From assembly GCF_018613315.1 (NCBI RefSeq), contig NZ_JAGGQL010000001.1:1-64000 (forward strand): a DNA stretch of 64,000 nucleotides. Direction: 5' to 3'. Positions within the stretch are counted from its first letter, which is position 1, and each line of letters opens with the position of its first letter. The notes under the pieces were generated by a model that saw nothing but the letters and a program-made list of their open reading frames with translations, had not been told where the DNA came from and searched no databases. This DNA comes from Bacillus sp. ISL-37. Lineage in GTDB: Bacteria > Bacillota > Bacilli > Bacillales > Cytobacillaceae. The position numbers and the translations under genes are program-made. Below, piece by piece: positions 57,295 to 64,000 of this stretch.

Positions 57295-57882
57295 TTACTT
57301 ATATTTGTTAATAAGTTCTTGGATTTCACTCATGATCAAGTCAGTTGTCTGTTCTGCATTTAACTTCTTTTCCTTGATTGATACCATATCGATAGGCTTT
57401 CCATATACTACCTTCAATTTCTTGAATGCTTTGTATGGACCGATGATTGCGCATGGAACAACATGAGCATCAGAGCGGAGCGCAAAGAAGCCTGCTCCCG
57501 CAAGTCCCTTACCCATTTCACCTGTCTTGCTTCTTGTTCCCTCTGGAAACAATCCTAAAACCTTTCCATCCTTTAAAATTCCGAGGCCTTTCCTTAAAGC
57601 TTCCCTGTCACTCATACCTCTTTTGACAGGGAAAGCATTTAGGTGAGGAACAATTTTCCCAAGTACAGGGACAGCGAAAAGCTCTTCCTTCGCCATGAAA
57701 TAGACGGGACGGGGTGCAGTAATCCCGACTACCGGGGGATCTAGATTATCAATATGATTGGCACATAACAACACGCCGCCATCAGCAGGCATATTTTCTC
57801 TGCCAATCACCTCAATCCGATAAATTGGTTTTAATACTGTATTTACTAAAGACCTTGCAAACGAATAAACCGTCAATTTCAC
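57295..57882 (-). CDS. plsC: 1-acyl-sn-glycerol-3-phosphate acyltransferase
   Basis: A 195-residue membrane-associated acyltransferase making phosphatidic acid. The catalytic HX4D motif is NHIDNLDPP, and [10 protein letters not shown] binds glycerol phosphate. An N-terminal hydrophobic stretch may anchor it. It overlaps cmk by 4 bases. Confidence 0.93.
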   Translation of the reverse strand: MKLTVYSFARSLVNTVLKPIYRIEVIGRENMPADGGVLLCANHIDNLDPPVVGITAPRPVYFMAKEELFAVPVLGKIVPHLNAFPVKRGMSDREALRKGLGILKDGKVLGLFPEGTRSKTGEMGKGLAGAGFFALRSDAHVVPCAIIGPYKAFKKLKVVYGKPIDMVSIKEKKLNAEQTTDLIMSEIQELINKYK

Positions 57883-58553
57883 CCGATCCTTTCAAGCGCC
57901 AAACCCATGATTTTGTCTACCACATCTGTAATCGACAAAGATGTTGTATCAATTTCAATTGCATCATCTGCCTTTTTCAAAGGGGCTACTTCCCGCTCCG
58001 AATCAATCTTGTCACGCGCGGCAATTTCTTCTTTCAGCTTTTCCAGATCAGATAGGAATCCTTTCTGGATATTTTCTGCATGTCGGCGCTGTGCCCTTTC
58101 CTCAACACTTGCAAGTAAAAATACCTTCACCTCGGCATTCGGCAATACATGGGTGCCGATATCCCTTCCATCCATCACCACGCCGCCATCAACTGCAAAC
58201 TGCTGTTGGCGTTTGACCATCTCTTTCCTGACAAGTTCATGCACAGCTACATATGAAACTTGATTGGTAACTTCCGCACTCCTAATCTCATTGGTGACCT
58301 CGATCCCATCAAGCAAAACCTTTTGGCCTGACTCTCCAGGCATTAGCTCGATTGATGTATTGTTTAAGATCTCAATCAACTCTGCTTCGTTGTCCAGGCT
58401 GGCTCCTTTGTTCAAAGCCTTGTATGTAAGTGCTCTGTACATCGCACCTGTATCGATGTAAATATAAGTCAGTTTTTCGGCTACAATTTTGGCAACCGTA
58501 CTTTTTCCTGCTGCTGCAGGACCGTCTATGGCAATTGAAATTCGTCTACTCAT
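57879..58553 (-). CDS. cmk: Cytidylate kinase
   Basis: A 224-residue kinase phosphorylating CMP/dCMP. Walker [12 protein letters not shown] lies at residues 8-18; [21 protein letters not shown] and the LID region RAQRRHAE follow. Start at 58553 follows AGGAGGAAAT and gives the B. subtilis length. Confidence 0.97.
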   Translation of the reverse strand: MSRRISIAIDGPAAAGKSTVAKIVAEKLTYIYIDTGAMYRALTYKALNKGASLDNEAELIEILNNTSIELMPGESGQKVLLDGIEVTNEIRSAEVTNQVSYVAVHELVRKEMVKRQQQFAVDGGVVMDGRDIGTHVLPNAEVKVFLLASVEERAQRRHAENIQKGFLSDLEKLKEEIAARDKIDSEREVAPLKKADDAIEIDTTSLSITDVVDKIMGLALERIG

Positions 58554-58731
58554 ATTTCCTCCTGGGTACACTCCTTGTTGTTACTAGATATACTCTTATA
58601 TTTTAACACAAAAATCTTTTAATCCTCGTCATTCAACACTTTTTTTAAGGCACTTTTCAAAACTTGTCCTGTACCCCTATCAAGAGGAATATTCCAGGCT
58701 TTTGATATTTTAAAAACTCTTTTTTTAAAAA

Positions 58732-58919
58732 AGGCTGTTTTTCGTAAACATTGTTGTTAAAATCCTAAAGCCGATTTTAACGTGATAAAAGGCTATTTTG
58801 TAGGTCAATATTAAGTGTGCAAGCTCTTTTCTCATTATAAGTTTTAATTTTGTGAAGAAAACATAGGTCATTCAATCCTATTTTGTAGTCAATAGCAACA
58901 AAGTTTGAGAAAAGAGCCT
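58732..58919 (-). repeat. MITE-like 188-bp repeat, copy D
   Basis: Best-defined termini: AGGCTGTTTTT at the left and AAAAGAGCCT at the right form an imperfect terminal inverted repeat. It is flanked by A/T-rich tracts and carries the shared hairpin and 12-bp inverted repeat. It fills most of the 409-bp gap between cmk and ypfB. Confidence 0.87.
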
Positions 58920-58935
58920 AAAAAAAGGCTTAACA

Positions 58936-58967
58936 TAAAAAGTAAGCAGGCTTAGCACCTGCTTACT
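58936..58967 (-). terminator. Terminator of ypfB
   Basis: A perfect 10-bp stem (AGTAAGCAGG/CCTGCTTACT) overlapping the ypfB stop, then TTTTATG on the minus strand. Confidence 0.8.
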
Positions 58968-59145
58968 CTTTGCTCCTGAATGAATTCAGGACTTCTGAAT
59001 GATTATTGTCCGTAACACCCTCGTATTGAGTAATTTGTTTAAATTCAGGAAAAGCATTGAATTCATGGAAAAATACTTGGGCAATAACCAAGAAAATAAA
59101 TTGAATGATAGCGATCTTGATTAAGATTCTTTCAAATGTTTTCAT
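58963..59145 (-). CDS. ypfB: YpfB, DUF5359 family protein
   Basis: A 60-residue protein with one N-terminal transmembrane helix (about 7-27) and a short extracytoplasmic tail, of the YpfB/DUF5359 family. Function unknown. It lies between motI and cmk as in B. subtilis. Confidence 0.85.
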   Translation of the reverse strand: MKTFERILIKIAIIQFIFLVIAQVFFHEFNAFPEFKQITQYEGVTDNNHSEVLNSFRSKE

Positions 59146-59207
59146 CTTTAATGCTCCTGTAAAAACTTTTATTCTAGTATTGGAGCATTTCCAGGTTTTT
59201 ATTCCTT

Positions 59208-59867
59208 TTAGACAGGAAGCCCTTTTTTCTTCATTTCAAGTTGTCTTTCGAAGCAGAACCTTAGAAGCACCTGCCTGTCGGTGCCCGATGAGTCAAAAAA
59301 TTGAACAGAAGCTTTGTTCATATGTCCTTGACCATCGATGATCCGGACAACCTTACCACGGAACTTCCTGTATTCAAATTCTCCATTTTGCATTGGAAGG
59401 ACAAACCAGCACTCAATCTCCATCCCCTGCTTTAAACTGCTGTTTTTATCAATCAACAATGCAGCCCCTCCTGCACTGACATCATCAGTAACTGTGGTAA
59501 ATGGAGCGAATTCTCCCTTGCCAGAGTAAACAGCAACATCTACAGAGGTTTCCACCCGGACAAATTGCCTTCTCTGAATCTTGATAAGGCGCTCCCTTCC
59601 CGGATATGAAAGAATCACCATCGGAATGTTAAGTTTGATTCTTCCTTTAACCTCAGTGTCAAAATAATAATGAGAACCTGATTCGGTTACAAAATTAGCT
59701 TTCAAAGGTGTACCCTCAAGCAAGAACACTGTTCTGTTCGTATTCAAATTTACAGGATAATCAATATACAGATCATTTCCTTTACGCTCAACCAGTTTAC
59801 ACTTATATTGTTCAAAACTGTCGGAATACTTATGTTCAAGGATTATGTTATCACCGATTTTTATCAT
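59208..59867 (-). CDS. ypfA: PilZ-domain c-di-GMP receptor (YpfA/MotI)
   Basis: A 219-residue protein with an N-terminal YcgR-like domain (about 1-95) and a C-terminal PilZ domain. The c-di-GMP motifs are intact: RQFVR (R100, R104) and DVSAGG (D129, S131, G133-G134). In B. subtilis this protein (MotI/DgrA) inhibits flagellar motility by acting on MotA when c-di-GMP rises. Start at 59867 rather than the longer Lys-rich frame; the ribosome site is weak. Confidence 0.92.
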   Translation of the reverse strand: MIKIGDNIILEHKYSDSFEQYKCKLVERKGNDLYIDYPVNLNTNRTVFLLEGTPLKANFVTESGSHYYFDTEVKGRIKLNIPMVILSYPGRERLIKIQRRQFVRVETSVDVAVYSGKGEFAPFTTVTDDVSAGGAALLIDKNSSLKQGMEIECWFVLPMQNGEFEYRKFRGKVVRIIDGQGHMNKASVQFFDSSGTDRQVLLRFCFERQLEMKKKGLPV

Positions 59868-60041
59868 AGCTAATCCACTTCCCCACTTCTGTCTATGCTG
59901 TTTTTTAATTTTTTTTTTCTTGGTAAACTGTTCTCTATATATCATATTTATTATGACATGTCGGACTAAGCTGGTGCAATAGTCCTTTAATGGATTATTT
60001 TTACAAAAAATATATTAACAAATGTGTTTTTGCCTTTATAT

Positions 60042-60070
60042 AAAAAATAGGGAAAGCGCTTTGCTTCCCC
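60042..60070 (-). terminator. Terminator of sleB-ypeB
   Basis: Minus-strand GGGGAAGC/GCTTTCCC stem (one G-U pair), then TATTTTTTATA, directly after the ypeB stop. Confidence 0.75.
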
Positions 60071-61420
60071 TTAAACGACGTCTTCATATACTTGTTCAGC
60101 GTTATGAAGTTTTTCTACTTTTTCTTCTGTACCGTCTTCTGCATTGATATAAATCCTGAAGGTATCATTGCCGAGAACTCCGGTGAATTCATAGCATAAC
60201 ACCTCTTCATTCAGGTCGTTCAGGATTATTGCTTTTTTCTCATCCATTACTTTGAGGTTTGGATTGACTTTCTTTTTTGCTTCTTCTATTTCAATACCTG
60301 CTTGCGGGATTTCCCTTGCTTTATGGGATTTCAAATAATCCTCAGCTGAGAAGCCGATCACATCGCCGTTATCCAATGCAACCTTCATATTGATTGCATC
60401 TGGATAAACTCTTACGCCATCCTGGGTACCTACGAATGTAAAAACTCCAATGTTATCATATTGAGCGCTTTCGAAGAGATCAAGGTTTTCAAAATTGTGA
60501 TCCTTTAAAAAGGCAATTGCCTTATTAGAAGCGTCATTGAGACTAAGCTTTTGATTCTTCACATCCCGATCCAGCAGGAACCAGATTGGATAGCCGCCCT
60601 TTTTGGTTATATCCATACTCGCTTCCAGATTTGTTTCAGGATTTTGGATCGATACACTGAAAAAACCATAATCCGACCCTTTGCCGCTTTCGGTTACTTT
60701 TACTTTACCCCCGTTTTTGACCGGGGTATATTCTTTGGTAATCTGGACCGCTTTTTCTTTTGATATCTTTTCGCCAGGCAGCTTTTTAAAGTTTTCATCC
60801 TTTTTCTGAAGGTTGATTTGTGCTGGCCCGAAATCTGTTTCCGTATAGCCTTCTACTGTTTTTTCAACAGTCTTGAACCCATCAATGATGGTATTGTCAG
60901 TTTGTCCCTTTTCAGTCGCAAGGGCTAGCTCTACATCCATCCAGCGAAGATTATTTTCCAGTACCATATGCTGGACTTGCCTTAAATCCTGCTGAATTTC
61001 ACCTGATTGCTCATAAAGGGTCTTTAGCGTCGAATATTCTTTTTCTGTTAATGGTTCTTTATCCAGATCACGAATCGCTGCTTTATAACTAAAATTCCCT
61101 ATATTCGCTAAAAACTCTTCCGTTTTATTGAAAGGCAAAAGTGTCAATGGAAGCTGACCGACATCATTATGGGCCTGTGATGTGATCTTCCATACTTCCG
61201 CAAGTTGAGGCGATAATGAACTTCTTGAGTTCATCGCAAGTGTTGTACCAATTTTATCGTTCAGTAAATCAATTTGATATGTCAAGTCATGAAAAGCCCT
61301 TTGATAATTGTTTTCCGCATTGATCAGTACTGCTGTTTTTTCCCTGTGCTCTTGATAACCCCAGAATGCTGTTCCGGCAATTCCAACAACTAGGACTGCT
61401 ATGGCTATTCCTCTTAGCAA
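60071..61420 (-). CDS. ypeB: Germination protein YpeB
   Basis: A 449-residue spore inner-membrane protein required to stabilise and localise SleB. An N-terminal transmembrane helix (about 4-24) precedes a helical domain (to about 200) and C-terminal PepSY-type repeats (three, about 220-445; for example EKAVQITKEYTPVKNGGKV). It starts 12 bases after sleB; the two are a conserved pair. Confidence 0.96.
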   Translation of the reverse strand: MLRGIAIAVLVVGIAGTAFWGYQEHREKTAVLINAENNYQRAFHDLTYQIDLLNDKIGTTLAMNSRSSLSPQLAEVWKITSQAHNDVGQLPLTLLPFNKTEEFLANIGNFSYKAAIRDLDKEPLTEKEYSTLKTLYEQSGEIQQDLRQVQHMVLENNLRWMDVELALATEKGQTDNTIIDGFKTVEKTVEGYTETDFGPAQINLQKKDENFKKLPGEKISKEKAVQITKEYTPVKNGGKVKVTESGKGSDYGFFSVSIQNPETNLEASMDITKKGGYPIWFLLDRDVKNQKLSLNDASNKAIAFLKDHNFENLDLFESAQYDNIGVFTFVGTQDGVRVYPDAINMKVALDNGDVIGFSAEDYLKSHKAREIPQAGIEIEEAKKKVNPNLKVMDEKKAIILNDLNEEVLCYEFTGVLGNDTFRIYINAEDGTEEKVEKLHNAEQVYEDVV

Positions 61421-61432
61421 TTCAACTCACCC

Positions 61433-62212
61433 CTATTTACAAAAAATATGTTTTCCAATCTTTTTGATTTGCGGTCGTGACCAAATCCAGGCGCTGGTTG
61501 CTGTATCGGGATTAAAATAGTACATAGCATTGCCAGTAGGATCCCAGCCATTGATGGCATCAAGGACAGCTTTTTTTGCAGTCTCATTTGGCGTTAGCCA
61601 GATTTGGCCATCAGCCACTGCTGTAAATGCCCTCGGTTCGAATATTACCCCTGATATTGTATTCGGGAATGTGGCACTGTCCAGACGGTTCAAGATTACC
61701 GCCGCAACTGCTACCTGTCCGGTATACGGTTCACCCCTGGCTTCTCCATAGACCGCATTAGCCATAAGCTGAATATCATTCTGCGAGAACCCATTTGGTG
61801 TATTTGTTGCAGCTGCTGGTTTTGGTGCGGACTGGGTTTGAGTGCCACCACCTGCTGTGCCCCCGCCTGTTTTTTCGCCGCCCCAGGCAATTTTCGCATT
61901 TGGCGTCGCCTTCGCAAGCTTAAGTTTTGTTTTCCATCCTGCAACTCCATCGATTTCCAGACCGAACTCGTATTGGAAATTTCTTAGAGCCCAATAGGTT
62001 CCCCATCCGAATACTCCGTCGATTTTGCCATTATAAAAACCAATGTGCTTAAGACGTGACTGGAGTTCAATTACATCCTCTCCTGTCGAACCCTGCTGCA
62101 GCACCTGGCTCGTAAAGGCCTCAGCCCTTTGATCCACCTCGCTAAATTGTACAAAAGAGATGATCAAAGCCAACGCGGCCATCACCTTCAAGATAGACCG
62201 ATAATTCTTCAT
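61433..62212 (-). CDS. sleB: Spore cortex-lytic enzyme SleB
   Basis: A 259-residue lytic transglycosylase that degrades spore cortex during germination. A signal peptide (1-32), a peptidoglycan-binding domain (about 36-100, LQQGSTGEDVIELQSRLK), a Gly/Thr/Ala-rich linker (110-140) and a hydrolase_2 catalytic domain (142-259) follow in order. The catalytic Glu is E157 in AVYGEARGEPYTGQVAVAA. Start at 62212 has GGGGGTTG upstream. Confidence 0.96.
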   Translation of the reverse strand: MKNYRSILKVMAALALIISFVQFSEVDQRAEAFTSQVLQQGSTGEDVIELQSRLKHIGFYNGKIDGVFGWGTYWALRNFQYEFGLEIDGVAGWKTKLKLAKATPNAKIAWGGEKTGGGTAGGGTQTQSAPKPAAATNTPNGFSQNDIQLMANAVYGEARGEPYTGQVAVAAVILNRLDSATFPNTISGVIFEPRAFTAVADGQIWLTPNETAKKAVLDAINGWDPTGNAMYYFNPDTATSAWIWSRPQIKKIGKHIFCK

Positions 62213-62289
62213 TGAATGCAACCCCCAAAGATGTGAACTTAAAAGATTGCTTTTATTTTTTGTTAAGAGTTGACTTTTATTCCACAAAA

Positions 62290-62322
62290 CAAAAAAACCC
62301 TCCATTTTTTAAGAATGAAGAG
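62290..62322 (-). terminator. Terminator of prsW
   Basis: Minus-strand CTCTTCATT pairs with AATGGAGGG (G-U pairs included), followed by a run of seven T residues, 5 bases after the prsW stop. Confidence 0.7.
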
Positions 62323-62326
62323 TTTT

Positions 62327-62998
62327 TCAGATTGGAAATTGCTTCTCAATATGCTGCAGAGTCAATGTTCTCGCTTTTTTAACTTTTCGCAGACCAAGCC
62401 ACCAAAGGAATATCATAAATGGAACTATCAACACGAGCCAGTCTTCCCTGGTCATCAGGATGAAATCATACATCCCGTGAAGAAGGATAGGCACTGTTAA
62501 CGAAAGCATGATCCACTTCTTTTGCACCACCGGTGAAAACTTCGCCTTACCTATATAGTAACCCATTATGACTCCAAAGAGAGCATGGCTCGAAACAGGC
62601 AACAGCGCCCTGCCAAGTGCGTCCTGAAGACCATTGGCGAGCAGATAAAAAATATTTTCAGCCGATGCGAAGCCCAGGGACACAGCCACACTGTAGATGA
62701 CTCCATCATAAGGTTCATCAAAGGAAATATGCTGGAAAATCGTGTAATAAAGGATAAACCATTTAAAGAATTCCTCTAAAAGGCCAACCGTCCCGAATGC
62801 TTTTATAAAGTCATCCTGGAACAATCCCTCAACAGAGAGTACATACTGAATGAACATAAGCGGAAATACAAGCAATGCACCGAATATAAACATTTTAAAC
62901 ACCAGGGATAGCGGCTCTGACCCATATTGGTCCCTTAAATAAAAATAACTTAACAGCGCCAGACCCGGAGCTACCCCGGCAGTAACTATTCCCAGCAT
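62327..62998 (-). CDS. prsW: Site-1 protease PrsW
   Basis: A 223-residue polytopic membrane protease (about seven helices) that in B. subtilis cleaves anti-sigma factor RsiW to release sigma-W under envelope stress. The catalytic EExxK-type motif is EEFFKW (75-80), with GFASAENIFYL and a conserved His region HALFGVIMGYYIG. Start at 62998 follows AGAGGA by 6 bases. Confidence 0.93.
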   Translation of the reverse strand: MLGIVTAGVAPGLALLSYFYLRDQYGSEPLSLVFKMFIFGALLVFPLMFIQYVLSVEGLFQDDFIKAFGTVGLLEEFFKWFILYYTIFQHISFDEPYDGVIYSVAVSLGFASAENIFYLLANGLQDALGRALLPVSSHALFGVIMGYYIGKAKFSPVVQKKWIMLSLTVPILLHGMYDFILMTREDWLVLIVPFMIFLWWLGLRKVKKARTLTLQHIEKQFPI

Positions 62999-63100
62999 AT
63001 GCTGTCCTCTTTTCAATTTGTTTTTTTAATCGTATCATGTAATTAGAAGAAAGAAAATGGATTATTATTCTTTCTCACTGGTCTTTCGGAGGTAATAGTT

Positions 63101-64000
63101 TTGAAGAAGAATATTTTATTGATTCATACTGGCGGTACCATTTCCATGAGCGAGGATACAAGTGGAGCAGTAAAACCAGGGACGAATAACCCTTTGACAC
63201 AGGGAACCGATCATTTATCCAGTTTGGCTGACCTTGTTGTTGAAGAGCCCTTCAATTTGCCCTCTCCACATATTACACCAAAAGAGATGATGGAGTTAAA
63301 ATACATCCTGGAGGATTATGATAAAAAGGGCAACATTGACGGAGCCGTAATCACCCATGGAACAGATACACTTGAAGAGACAGCATATTTCCTGGACCTC
63401 ACCTGCCAGGCCAGCTTCCCGGTCGTCGTTACTGGCGCCATGCGGTCAAGCAATGAAATCGGATCTGATGGACTCTATAATTTAATTTCGTCCATAAGCG
63501 TTGCTTCCAGCCCAGAGGCAAAGGGTAAGGGTGTCCTTGTTGTCCTTAATGACGAGATCCATACGGCAGTGAACGTCACCAAAACGCATACTAGCAATAT
63601 CTCAACCTTTCAAAGCCCGCAATACGGCCCGATTGGCATTGTGACAAAAAGGGGTGTTCTTTTCCACCACACTCCAACTAAACATGAAAACTATCCTGTT
63701 CAGGACATCAAAAAGAAAGTGTCACTGATAAAAGCGCACGCGGGAATGGACTCATCCCTGCTCAAAGCGTTACTCGAATTAAAAGTTGATGGAGTGGTGA
63801 TCGAAGCTCTTGGACAAGGCAATCTCCCACCCGCAGCGCTTGAGGGTGTAAAAGACTTCATTAAAAACAATATTCCTGTCGTCATTGTTTCCAGGAGCTT
63901 TGCAGGCATTGTCCAGGATGTTTATGGCTATGAAGGCGGAGGCAAGCACCTGAAGGAATTGGGCGTCATCTTCTCAAACGGCCTGAATGGACAGAAAGCA
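63101..64000 (+). CDS. ansA: L-asparaginase, 3'-truncated by window end
   Basis: The first 300 codons of a type I/II asparaginase hydrolysing asparagine to aspartate and ammonia; the stop lies beyond the window. LIHTGGTISM has the nucleophile Thr, and ITHGTDTLEETAYFL has the second Thr-Asp pair; GAMRSSNEIGSDG follows. TTG start with GGAGGT 7 bases upstream. No signal peptide, so cytosolic. It is divergent from prsW. Confidence 0.93.
   Translation, partial: MKKNILLIHTGGTISMSEDTSGAVKPGTNNPLTQGTDHLSSLADLVVEEPFNLPSPHITPKEMMELKYILEDYDKKGNIDGAVITHGTDTLEETAYFLDLTCQASFPVVVTGAMRSSNEIGSDGLYNLISSISVASSPEAKGKGVLVVLNDEIHTAVNVTKTHTSNISTFQSPQYGPIGIVTKRGVLFHHTPTKHENYPVQDIKKKVSLIKAHAGMDSSLLKALLELKVDGVVIEALGQGNLPPAALEGVKDFIKNNIPVVIVSRSFAGIVQDVYGYEGGGKHLKELGVIFSNGLNGQKA

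Overview
The window is a low-GC chromosomal segment from a spore-forming Bacillaceae bacterium, probably a Bacillus or Mesobacillus relative. Evidence: near-complete colinearity with the Bacillus subtilis region yppG-recU-ponA ... panBCD ... qcrABC ... aro/his/tyr ... hbs-spoIVA ... cmk-sleB-prsW; sporulation and germination genes (sspM, spoIVA, sleB, ypeB, yphB/seaA); bacillithiol genes (bshA, bshB1); and strong AGGAGG-type ribosome binding sites. Most genes are on the minus strand. The exceptions are yppF, sspM, recU-ponA, ypjC, ypzI and a 3'-truncated ansA. I see no rRNA, tRNA, prophage, CRISPR array or transposase gene.

Layout. 1-7.0 kb: yppGFED, sspM, yppC, recU-ponA (DNA segregation/recombination and peptidoglycan synthesis), ypoC. 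7.0-15 kb: nth, dnaD, aspB, ypmB, ypmA, an unusual metallo-beta-lactamase-fold gene, dinG. 15-23.3 kb: panD-panC-panB behind a possible attenuated leader, then the ypjD-dapB-mgsA-bshB1-bshA-cca-birA cluster (lysine/cell wall, methylglyoxal, bacillithiol, CCA tails, biotin). 23.5-29.6 kb: ypjC, a membrane zinc peptidase, ypjB, ypjA, the menaquinol:cytochrome c reductase qcrABC, ypiF. 29.7-30.4 kb: a tandem array of 14 palindromic units. 30.5-40.9 kb: ypiB, ypiA, an unrecognised gene, then aroA-tyrA-hisC-aroH-aroB-aroC and cheR. 41-46.3 kb: ndk, hepT-menG-hepS (menaquinone), mtrB, folE, hbs. 47-54.3 kb: spoIVA, yphF, yphE, gpsA, der, a small YIEGIA-partner gene, yphB, yphA. 54.5-64 kb: ypzI, fni, ypfD (S1-like), plsC, cmk, ypfB, ypfA/motI, ypeB, sleB, prsW, ansA.

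What departs from the B. subtilis plan. trpEDCFBA is absent between aroH and hisC although the trp regulator gene mtrB (TRAP) is kept. asnS is absent between aspB and dnaD. A ComEC-like metallo-beta-lactamase-fold protein without the metal-binding signature lies between ypmA and dinG. An unrecognised amidohydrolase-like gene follows ypiA.

The most interesting non-coding content is three repeat systems. (1) A 14-unit, 52-53 bp tandem array of TGTCCGAA/TTCGGACA palindromes with paired changes in some arms. (2) An approximately 185-bp MITE-like family with four full copies, each abutting the 3' end of a minus-strand gene and one overlapping the fni stop codon, plus one internally deleted copy. 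(3) An approximately 130-bp structured repeat with two intact and two decayed copies, the intact pair differing by compensatory changes.
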